DNA from: Cristatella mucedo
Lineage: Eukaryota > Bryozoa > Phylactolaemata > Cristatellidae
Direction: 5' to 3'
NCBI GenBank assembly: GCA_009760855.2
Contig: WPIO01000003.1
Coordinates: forward strand, 6,755,501-6,819,500
Length of the DNA: 64,000 nucleotides
The position numbers were made by a program, and so were the translations under genes. Position 1 is the first letter of the stretch. Each line of letters begins with the position of its first letter. The notes beneath the pieces were generated by a model. It did no database searches. It was given only the letters and a program-made list of their open reading frames with translations, and was not told the origin of the DNA. This document shows, piece after piece, positions 22,919 to 34,300 of the stretch.

Positions 22919-25297
22919 GTGAGTGGCGCTCGCCGCGGCGCTCCGCGCCCTCCTCCCCTTACCGGCCTGGCAGGCGCGCTACCTGGCGCCACCTAACGCG
23001 TCTGCGGCCGCCAGCCTCTACTTGCTCGGCTGCCGTCTCGCTCCCGCCGCCGCCACCGCTACCCTGCCGGCCTGCCCGTCCGCCGCCCGCATGCGTCGTC
23101 GGTACGCGGCGGGCGACGGGCGCCGCTGTCAGGCCGTGCGCTCGTGCGGCAGCCGATGCGCCCTTGCGGCTGTGCGTGGCTGCGCCCGCCAGACTCGCTC
23201 CGCTCCCGCCGCTAGCCGGCACTAGCTCGGCGCGTGAGCAGACCCTGTCGGCGGCGCGCGGGCAGCGGAGTCGCGGCCAGCGCGTCCCGGTTAGCGAGTC
23301 CGTCCGATAGCTATCGGCATGTGTGGGCACGCGCGCGCGAGCGCCGGCGCTTTCAATTTTGGTCCCGTTAATTAAGGCTGCGCGGGGTGGTGGCAGCGGG
23401 GGGGGGGGGGGGGGAGAGACGAGCAAATGACGCCATCCGACAAAACCGAACGGGCGCCGCGAGGTCGCAGCAGGCGCAGCACTGCCGGCGAGCTCAGCAA
23501 GCTGGCCCCCCCCCCGAAGCGAGGGAACCCTCGCTGCCTCGTGGGCGGGTTCGAGCGCGCCGCCGCCACCCACCCGCGCTTCCCGCGAGTTCGGCCGCTG
23601 GCGTCGCGCCGGCGATCGGCGCCCCGTGCCCTTTAGACGGCGCGGTTGCTTGGGCGTTGCTCGGGCCTCGGCGCGGGCGCGGCGGCCTGGCGGGCGTCGG
23701 CCGGCCTGGCGACTGGCGCCGATGCAGCGAGCGAGCGAGAGAGCTACTAGCGCTGAGCCGGAGCTCGCGCGGCGGTCTGTGCGCCTGCCGCCCGCGACGA
23801 CCGGCACTGAGGAGGCGACTCGACGAATCGGTGCAATTGCCGCGAGCTCGACCGGCATCGAGTAATGCGGCGAATCGCCTGTGTCGTTCGTCGTCGGCGG
23901 CGGCGGCTCTGCGACCTCGCGCGTGCTGGCGCCGGGCTGGCGGGCGGGCGGCCAGTCGGTTCGCCACCGCAGGTGGAACGCTCGCGAGCAACTTCGCCAC
24001 CGCCGCCGCCGCACGTCCGCCCTGTGACCGCAGCGAGCGACGCTGTACCGGAGCTGTACTCCGTACCGCCGCTGCCAGAGCCTCGTGCCCGTCGTCACTT
24101 TTCGGTCGCGTGTTGGCAACCGGCGACCATCCATCCTCATCATCATTCTCTAAATTCTCGTGCGGCTGAGCAAGGCATCGGAATAAGCCAAGCAGTTGTG
24201 CTTGGCTTGTTTCCTGCCTGCGGCCGAGTGCTGCCACTTGCAACTAGTTTGCAGTCGAATCGGGCGGTACTCCGGGTGTCCTGGTGGATTTAGGATGGAA
24301 GTGCAAGATGGGAGTAGGGTGGGTGGGTTTGTGGGCGGCAGGGCTAGGTTATCTTTGGTTTGGGACGCGTTTCGGCCGTTATCGAGCTTCCTCGAGCAGC
24401 AGCTATCGCCGGATAGCTCAGGCCTGCCGGCCGGCCCGCCCCGCACGCCCGCCCGGCCCGCACGCCCGCCCGGCGCTGCTGCTCGTGGGCAGCTTCGAGA
24501 GAGACGAGATTACCACGTGCTGCTGCATCAGAGATGAGCCGAAGCTGAACCGCCTCTTGCAGCCACTCCTCCCAAGGCCAAGGCCAAGAAGCTCGACGAA
24601 GTCGTCGACGGCATAGCTGACTACAAGTTGACCTGTCGGGCCGACTCGCGGCTTCTCTCCACCATACAGTGGTACAAGGACGGCACACCGGTCCTAGCTG
24701 GCTCGGGCGTGCACCTGTCTGAGAAAAAGTAAGAGCACCGGCAGGCACCAAGACGGGTCACGCCCGATGACGCATCGTCTGGCTCCCGGGGCGAAGCGAA
24801 GCTCGTGTCGGCTGCTCGCCTGCTCTCACGTGCAGCTATCAAGCCGCCAGCGGTGCTGTCGTCGTCGTTGCAGGAAAAAGGACTCGGTGACCAGCACGCT
24901 TCGACTGAAAAGGGTTCGGGCCACCGATGCTGGCGTGTACTCGTGCTTTGCGAGGAACGCCCTGGGCAATAGCACGGCCACTACCAAGCTTACAGGTGAG
25001 CTTCCGAGAATTAGCTTCCGAGTCTTAGCATCAGTGGCAGCAGCAGCAGCAGGCGAAGCAGCAGGAGGATTCGAGGCTTCGATCCCTTGTATTATTTGCT
25101 TGTACTGCTCGTTTGCCTTTTCTTGTTCGCCAGTGACCGGATGCTTCTGGCATCATCTCCCCTGGCTGTCTCCCCACACAGCTGCCTATCTCGTGGTTCG
25201 AGCTTGTCGGGCGGCCTGACTTCGAGCCCTGCCCAGACATAATGCGGTGACCTCGAGATGGGCTCGAGTCTCTGCTGTGCTCGGCAGATGGCTGCTG

Positions 25298-25341
<44 letters not shown>

Positions 25342-28300
25342 CGTTCGAAAGTGCCGAGCGGTCGCCGGGCTGCAGGCCTCTGAGAGCTATCTAGATAGGC
25401 AGCAGTCGGCTTCGGCGATAGGCAGCTGCCTGGCAGCAGTGCGGCACATCCGGTCGAAGGTCAAGGTGAATGCCTGTGATAACCGAGGTCGTGGACTCGA
25501 ACTCCTTGGCATGTGTGAAGCACTTGAATAGAGAATAGAGAGCACCGAATTGAACTTGTTTTCAGGGCAGAGACCGGTACCGACAATCGCCACCAATCTG
25601 TCGGCAGTGCTGGCCGGCTCTCAATACGTGGACTGCCTCCCAGTAGACAAGGACTACTACTTGCACGGCCCAACGGCCACGGTCGAAGTTTTCTCAGAGC
25701 AAATGAATTACATTTATAGTTATATTTAAGGCTGAGGATATTTTCAGACCTGCCGGCAGCCTCGGCAGCAATGCTGCCTGCTGCTCTCCATCGGACGCAT
25801 TCGGGTGCATTTGGGTACAGCTTGCTGGAAGCTGCCGGTTAGCTGAGAAGGCCGACCGAGGAGAAGGCCTTGCCACGTACCAGCCAGCCACCCATCCACC
25901 GAGAGTGAGGAGAGCTTGTGTGGCCTACCGCCACAATGTGCCATTGAGCAGGCCGACCGTCATTTTTTTTTGGTTCTTCAAGGCCGGCAGGCAGCACTCA
26001 CTTAAGAGCTCCTTGTCTACTCTTTTCTAATTTGGGCTGCATTAGGAGCATATATAGGCCGCAGACGGTCTGGCCCCGGTTGGAGCCCGGTCCTTGGACC
26101 CGGCGCCCGAGGCTGTGTGGCCGAGCAGACAATGGGTCCTTGTCGAAAACCTAGAATAGTATATGCAGAATGTATAGTGCTTTCTCGAGACTGTGCTCGG
26201 GCCAGTGCTAGCTCAGACAATGTGCTGCGTGTCATGTCGTCCTGCCTTGCTCGAATCCCTCTGCTGACTGGCCTGCCGACGAGGGAAAGTCCTGAAAACT
26301 GCCACTTACTGGCCTGGCTGTGCAGGCCACGAGCCTTTATGCAGGATTGTTCGATGCAGTTTGCAGCTTTTCTCAGGACTGTCACAGCGACCCCGGCCTT
26401 TTTCAGTCGGCAGCTGCCCGAGGGGGAAAAGAAAGGGGGAGGAAGCCGCAGCCAAAGAGCCAGGAGCGGCCGTGTCGAACCTGGAGCTCTTTGGTTGCTG
26501 TGTGGGGCACCGGATGTTCGACTGGCAAGCAAAGCAGCGTCAGCTCAGCGTTTGCTGCGAAGGCGGCCGGACCGACGGCTCTCTCTCGCGGGCCTTAGAG
26601 GAGCTGGCTCTCTGCCTGGCCTTAATTGCCACAGCGAGCCCCGGAGCTGGATAGCTACTAGCACAGCCCCCTCCCCCCTCTCCCGTGGCCCAGTAACTCT
26701 GTAAGAAGGCACTGGCTGGTTGGTTGGCCATTCACCATTCACTTCTCTCGTGGGCCGAGTGAGGTACCGACAGCAGGGGCTAGCAGGTGGCCGAGTCGAA
26801 GCTACCGAGCCATTATTCAGAGGCTGGCCACGGCGAGTGGCCAGCCTCTCCACGAGAGGGGTGGGCAACCATGGCCGATGACCTTTCGAAGTACCGGCAA
26901 TTCTCGTGCTTTGGGTGGGCGGTTCACCGCCCGCCCGACCGACCGACATATATCCGCCCCCCAGCCAGTGAGGCGTTTCGCCGGCATCTTGGGACGGTGG
27001 CAGCTTGCTTCAATGATTTTGAAGCATTGGACACGTGCGAGTGTCGTCGAGACAGTGCCGTCAATGGCATCAAATGCAGTAGCTGTGCCAGTAGTAGAGG
27101 TTGATGACTGCGGTTGCATTCGGTTTGTCCCTTGCTTTAGCAATTTCGATGGTCGCAGGAGTCGTCCAGCCCGATTGCTGGGATCCGACCTGGCACCTGG
27201 CACGGACCGATTGCTGGGATCCGACCTGGCACCTGGCTCTCCAGGCAACGCGAAGCTCTTTGTGTGAATTCCGTAGGACGCGTCGCTAGGCTATTGATTG
27301 CACCAGAGACCCCCTCCTGCCGACACCCTGTGTGGCTTCGGTCAATGTCTGCATTGTGCCGGCATTCTTGAACTATGCGACACGCGGTCTCTTTGTAGTG
27401 CTCCCCCGAGGCTCGGCAACTGGCTCCCCTGGTAAGCAGCTGCAGCCACGTGCCGCCCTCACGATGCGATGCCTGCTGCAGCAGCTGCTGTCGTGCTGCT
27501 GCTGCTGCTGCTGCGAGCCGACTAGTGACAGTGTCAGCCCTAGTGACGACTGTCAGCGGTGCCACCCAGATCTCCGCTCGAAGCAAAAGCCGCCCTTGCT
27601 GCTGCAGCCAGCCGTTAGCCGGAGATTGTTTGCATTGCCAGCTTGCTTCCATCTCCGCCGGCCGGCCGGCCGAGTTTCGTGAGAGGAAGCTCCAATGAGT
27701 GGCTGGCCGATGCGAATTCGGAGATGGACCGGCCACCTTTCTAGCTGACCACATTCCAAACCACGTGGGCTGCCAGGCGTGGAGGGAGGGTTTTCGGCAC
27801 ACACTCTTCGGTCGCATGGCACCCGTCCCCTGCTCATTGGTTAGATTGCGTAAGGCCAAGGTTAAGACCACTTAAAAAGTTTCTGTCCGCTCTTCAGCAG
27901 GGGAGACTTGAGCCAACCGAATTGAACTTGTTTTCAGGGCAGAGACCGGTACCGACAATCGCCACCAATCTGTCGACAGTTCTGGCCGGCTCTCATTACG
28001 TGGACTGCCTCCCAGTAGACAAGGACTACTGCTTGCACGGCGGTCGCTGTCAGATACGGCCCAACGGCCACGGTCGACACTGTGTGTAAGTATTGGATTA
28101 TTCGGCTGTCATAGCTCCCCTTCGGTCGGGTGTCCTTATGCTACGGACAGTGATAAAAACGGCTGTGCCTGTCGCACACGCTTGGCTGGGGGTCTAAGGT
28201 GGACATGACCATTCATTCCTCTACGTGTGTTGTTTCTGTGCCCAGCTTAGATTATGCCCAGCAGCCGTGTGCTTGCCACGTCCCAAAAGCCCAGAAGATG

Positions 28301-31300
28301 CAGCTCGAATGCACAGTATGCCAGCCTCCTGGTAGGAATGTTGGCCGAACTCTTCCAGGTGGGTGCAGCCCCTGGGTTGCTGCTGCCGCGAAGATTCTCT
28401 CCATCTTCCACTCGCGAAAGCTCCCTGTAGGCAGAGCACGAAAGCTCATTCGGCTAACCGCACACAGCTGCTCTTAGTCGATTCGTCGGTTTCTCTCTAA
28501 CTTGTCGTCGTGTGACCCTGGCTTCGTGAGAGAAGGGATGGGCGAGCTTGGCCGATGACCTTTTGAAGTCCGGCCTCCCGGAGTCCGTCCACATCCGGGT
28601 GCCTTTCGCCTGACTTGATTTTTGCCTGCTAGTTGTCTCGACTCGTCGTTTCCCAGAAGCCTCGAGATTCGAGGAGGCAGTCGCGTATATACGAGCTGCA
28701 CACTCTTGCAGCAGCGTACTCGGGTCTCGGCGGTCAAGTCTGTATGCTACACGGTACAGCTCCTTCGCTTGTTTTCGACCTCGGCTTAGGCGGCTGCATT
28801 TCTGGTTCCATTTAGATGCCGTACAGGGTACACGGGCGATAGGTGTATGGTCAGGCACGCACCTCCTGCAACTGCAGCAGGCGGAAGTACGTATTTAGCT
28901 GGAAGCGGAAGCATGACTGATCATGAGTGGCATCTTGTCGTTTACCTTCGTTCGTCGTGCACGGCTTTCGACTGGCGGCAGCACGTTTTTCATTGGCTTC
29001 TCGTTACCGTTGCTGTCGTCGCTGCCGTCGCATGCGCGCCGGAACGCACTGCACGGAAGCACTGCAGCAGCCGCCGCCACCGTCGCCGCCTCCGCCGCTG
29101 GGATTTTTCATGTGCGTTCAGTTGCTCGCTGCTTTTTTTTATTTTCTGCAGCCGGCTCGTCGCGTGCTCGTGTGCCTGCCTGGTCGCTCGGTCGGTAGTC
29201 AGTCCGTCAGCAGCAGTTACTTTCGCGACGTGCACGTGCAACCTCCGGTGCACCCCAGGTGCGGCAGAAAACCGGGCACCGCCGCCAGCTGTCACCGCAC
29301 CACCAGCCGACCGATTGGGCGGGCTGAATGCCGAGCTAGCAGCCCAGAGCACACTCTGTGCTCTTTTGACCTCTCTGTTCTCTTTGCCCTCTCTGTTCTC
29401 TTTGACTTCTCTGTTCTCTTTCCTCTCTCTGTGCTCTTTGCGCTCTCTGTTCTCTTTGCCCCTCTCGATCCTTTCTGCCCCTCCTTGCACGAGCCGCTTG
29501 GCACCTGTTTCGTGCAGCAACGCTTGGCCGGCAGCCGCGTCTGTCTCTGGGCTGCTGGCGGCATTGGTTCTGCTGCCCATCCAGCCTGCATGTGCATGTG
29601 TCCAACCTTATGCCCGCTTGGTCCCCTCGGTGCGACCTGTTGATGAGCTTCCTTGAGCGAGGGGCCTTGGTCAACAAGCTTGCTGTTTGTGCAGGTGTTC
29701 CTCACAATACGTTGGCCATCGGTGCCAGGAGAAATACGTCGCCGTCGGGACTCGACAAGGTAAGGCTTGCTGCGACTGAGTGCTGCGACTGAGTGCTGCG
29801 ACTGAGATGCTTCCGGTTTTTCCTTTCAGCTGCTGCTGCTCTTAGCAGCAGCAGCAGCAGCAGCGAGATTGCCTAATGCTGAGGTCGAAGTTTGACCTGG
29901 ATTGTTCAAAGTGGGATTCGAGCACTAGCTAGGGTTCGACTGCAATCCTCGGATTAGCTTACTGTGGAGGTTAATTACCTTTCTCGAGCGTTGTTAGGTT
30001 AGCTTCCAGTGCCAGGTATTCATTACCGGCACGAGCTCGAGCCCGAAACCGCTCAGCGCCAAAGAGATCGTTGCAACGGTGACCATTATTTAGCACCGAC
30101 GAAGAAGTCACGTCTTAATACCACTGATTGAGGAACTGTCGAGTTCTCGTCGAGTAAGCACCATGATTTTTAGCTATAGCTTTACATTAATTGCAGGTCT
30201 AGTCCCGCCTACTCGAACTACTTGCCGGTCTTGTCCCTAAATAAAAATTTTGCAGCGTCTTGTCCACTAAGTGAAAATATTAGTTTCGTCACCACCAGTG
30301 TTTGGATGTGAGCAGTGAGTGCCTTCGCTCCGAAAGCAGTCAACTAGAGTCTTCCGGTTGCCCAATCATTCTGATTGCCATCACATTGACGGCTCCCTTG
30401 CCTTTCGTGTTCGCTTCCAAGCCCAAGGTTCTCACATCCGGCCATGTTTTGCCGAATGACCATGCCAGTCAAAATAAGGTGACATAACATAAAGTGCTTT
30501 ACGTCGATGCTACAGACGTGCACATCCATATTATAAGCATGCAGAAGATTCTTGTATACCTCAAGAACGTCCTCGGTGGAAGGAAGCACCGTGTCATCGG
30601 TTCTGGAAAGCGTATCTTACCGGTGTTGTCGAAGCAGTTGTAAGCCTTTCTGCTATGAAACGTCAAGGCACACTCCCGTCGTTCTTGCATCTTGTGGGCA
30701 TGAGGAGCTGCAAGCAAAGCAGCCAGATTCGCGATGCAAATACACCAAGCTAATCAATCGCGGAGAATCCTAAGCAAAGACATTTCAATAAATTCAAATT
30801 TAATACGAAAAAATTGCACCACCAGTTGCATGGAGCCACTGCCCGAATGCCACTCGGAACTTTCTTTGCATCCGCAGGTCAAGTTCCACGTAGGAAATTA
30901 TTCCGTATCTGGCGATGTGACAAATCGTATTGGGTTGGCCACCCGAATGCAGAAGTACTTGTCTCGCCCCTCGTTGCTGTCAATGCAACGTTTTGAGCAT
31001 TCGACAACGGAGCCGTTGTCCGGTTAGGCCTACGAGTCATTGCTATGCTTAGGCGTTGTTTGCTAACCAGCGACAGTCCTGAAGCAGCACGGGATTGAGA
31101 CGTGTAGGAAAACTGAGGTAGTCCGGGGTAATCATCAAAAAAGGTTTCCTTTACCGAATTCCCGACTATTGCGTAATCAACGTCCGAAGCTTCCTAAACT
31201 CGTCAGATAATTTCACGACAACGATAGGATCAGGCTGGTTACGTGCTTGCCAGTTGGCAGCAGCTTGATGATTGGCAGCCTAGAATTACCGGTTTAAACT

Positions 31301-34300
31301 TCGCTTTCCGAAGCAAGACAAGTGTACCCTTCTCCTTCTCAGTCAGTGTTTTCAATGTATTCAGCTCGAGAAATCGGTGGCGATGGAAGTTGGTGGCGAT
31401 TGTTCACGTTTTGAGGCTTTTGTCTACGATATGTCACGCCTGCTGCTTTGAATTTTTGTTGTCCAGGTAACTTAGCAGCCAAAGATGGGCTATTCAGTAC
31501 AGCAGCCTAGGAATGGGGAAGGGGTTCGTACCAATAAGGTGGAGTTTTTCTACCGTCCGAAAAATAGTTGTGACACCATGCTAGTGGTCGAGGTTCCTCC
31601 CGATTACTTTGTTTTTCTTCTACTACAATGGTATGGCAAAGGATGGTTTATTTTTTGCTTATGCATTGCGTCCGGAAAGACAATCTGAGGTGTGGACCAC
31701 TGCCAGAGCATCAGGCTTGGCAATAATTCTGAATAATTGCCTGCTGCCCTACCATCTTGCTTCATACCATCTTGTAGGAAGCAAGTAAGTGCAAGGACTT
31801 GCACAAACATCTGCCAGTCTCGTTCTTCATTAAAAAATCGCTCTCGTGCACATATCTTGTCCGTTGGTTGCCGACTACTTGACCGTTGCGTGCTTGTTCG
31901 TGTTACTTGGAGCTGATGTTCGTTGAGAGCATCGGGAGCATGTGTCCGTCTGTTTCATCCCACCGAGATTTTGCTTTCTACTTGCCCTGTCTACTTGCCC
32001 TGCTACTGACTAATTTAGTGAATGGTTGCTAGTGCCTGCAGAGCAGCTCTTACCACCGTTCGGGGGCCTTGCACTGACCAGCCTGATACACTGTGTACAG
32101 GCGCTAAGCAAAAGGGTACTCAGCAGGTGCTTTATCAGCTCCCACCACCCACCCACCCACCCACCCACCTACGGTGGAACCTGTAGCTGGCGCTCTTGCT
32201 CAACTGTTGCATCTTTTTTTTTATAGTTTCCGGCGACGATAGCACCGATGGTGTAAAGAGTCACGTGATCACTGCTTTGGCTACTGCTCTCGGTGTCCTG
32301 CTGCTTGCCGTGTGCCTATACATCATCTACCGTGCCAGCAGACGACGGGCAAGGTAAGGCTGCATTCCTTGCAGTCGCGTCGTCATTGTATCTGATCGTC
32401 CGCCTATGAGATGCAGCTATTACCCCCGTGGAGGCTGCTGCCTGCCCGTGATTCCGCTTTCTGTAAGGCTCCTGGCTTTTCCTAGAACAGCCTAAGATTC
32501 TTTTGAGCAACCTTGCATTCGACCACGTCCTTTAGTCGGAAATGCTGCTTGTCTGCTTCTTCCTGAGCACCCTTAATCCAGTACCCCCTTCCCTTCTCCC
32601 CCCCTGGCACTGTATCAGCCCTGTGCTGCCTCATTGTCTGCCAGCGATCGTACATTCCTGAACCCATTAGCTGACAAACAACCCGGTCATAATGCTTTGG
32701 CAGGTGCTCACGTCAATGCGACGTCTGGCATTGTTGCCATCCAGCATGCAGCTCAGAATAATGGTCGAAGCAGTGAAAGCAGCCCCTTGGTGCTTAGAGC
32801 GCGTGCACAGTCGGTCGCAGCTGATTGGTGGGCTTGTTGTGGCTGGGCTGCCGGCTGGTTCCCCTGCGGTGCATGCTCGGCTTGCTCAAGCATTTTAGGG
32901 CTGCTGCTGCCTGTCAGCCGTGGTCAGCAGCCACTCAAACAATTAATGGCCGTGGAAGGTGCAACGGCAACCAATTCAAAAGTCGCGTGCTGGGGCATTG
33001 TATTGGTTTATGTGCCCTTGCCCTCGACCTAAGCGTCCTTGCCCTCGACCTAAGCGTCCTTGCCCTCGACCTTACACATGGTCAATCAGACCAACTTCTA
33101 CTCGCCTGAGGTAGGCAGTCCGATAGGGCCGCTTCGGCAAAAAAAGAGTGCTTGTGTGAGATGTAACTGTGATGACCTGTGAGGTCAGGGGCCACTAGTA
33201 GAGGGCCCTGGCCCCTAACCCTTAGTTAGGACTGAGCCAGAATAGTCTTGCCCTGCAGTAGGTGATTCAATAAAGGGCTCTCGGTCGAGTAAGCTCGTCG
33301 TCTTTGCATTTAAACCAATGCGGAAGTAAACTGGCCCGGCTGTAAAACAGCACCGAGTAAATGGAGGTAGGCAGAGGTCGTTAAAAGGATAGGTTCATAA
33401 AGTTCAGTAAATATTTCGTTTTTAGTAATTGCAAGGATCTAGATAGACGGTTACACCAGGATAGTTTATTGGGTTACATCGGAATGTCCTTTTTTATCGA
33501 GCTAGGCACCACTGTCAGGCACCAGACTAGTATAAGTGTCCGTGGCATGCTTGGTCCGGCCCTTGTCCGGGCTCAGGTGAGGACACGAAAATTCGTGGCC
33601 TGTAAAGTGTCGCCACTCGGATGCATTTCGAGAGGCCTGGAGGGAACAGAAAGCAGCAGACACCAAGAACTGTGGCTGTTCAAAATGCTTTCGTACTGTA
33701 CTTTGTCTACTGTCGGTCTTGCTCTTTATCATACGACCACAGAATATTCCCCTGCTTCCACACAAGCCGGCGTGATTCGCCCCATTAAAATGATTTTTCA
33801 AGTTGATGGCTCTGACGTAGCCGTTCTTCCTTGCAGAAGGAAGGAACGTGCTCACGTTAAGGCTGAGTCTGGTGCCTCAGGCGGAGCTGTGAAGGCCGGT
33901 GGTTTTGCTCCAGTCTGGGAGGTGGATGGCATCAACGGCAAGGTCGTCGCCGGTGGGTACATGGCTGTGCCTTCAACCCACCAAATTCGACCAATGGCGA
34001 CCAAGGCTTGTGGCGACTGCCTAGCGAACTCTTACTTGCAGCCGAACTTCATTCAGCCGGTAAATAAGACAATTGATGCACTCGCGGTGGCACGGGTAGG
34101 GAGCTTGTATTGTGCAATATCTTATGCATCTCGGCGTCTGGTTTGGATCTGGAGAAGAGCTTGGTTTATGGTGTCCGACGTTTGTTTTTAGCTTCTGATT
34201 TGGCGCTTATTGGACGACACCTATCTGGTGTAATAAGCTAGGGATTGGAGCACGTGACCCAATGGACGAGCAGCCTCACCAGAGTAGGCTGCTCGTCCAT

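Larger units (their letters stand above)
24996..27937 (+). other. Intron 3
   Basis: Holds a (CT)n run (about 25302-25339), the SINE-A copy with its embedded exon copy (25441-25730), a 12-bp inverted repeat (arms 26819-26830 and 26838-26849) and a tandem duplication of about 36 bp near 27170-27238. No further exon was convincing. Confidence 0.8.

Noticed and set aside
22959-24146. A 395-codon minus-strand frame over neuregulin intron 1
   Set aside because: It is Arg/Ala-rich, lies in CpG-rich DNA where all frames tend to be open, and has no recognised domain.
28847-29656. A 269-codon open frame in intron 4
   Set aside because: It overlaps a second long frame, is dominated by a pyrimidine-rich minisatellite and low-complexity residues, and has no domain.
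33009-33104. A possible cytoplasmic exon ending at a GTAGGC site with a peptide like VNQTNFYSPE
   Set aside because: It ends in phase 0 and its upstream acceptors do not give phase 2, so it fits neither exon 6 nor exon 7. An in-frame TAA lies just upstream.
33469-34191. A 240-codon open frame as a stand-alone gene
   Set aside because: Only its middle part is flanked by splice sites in the right phase, and it is explained as neuregulin-like exon 7 plus readable intron.
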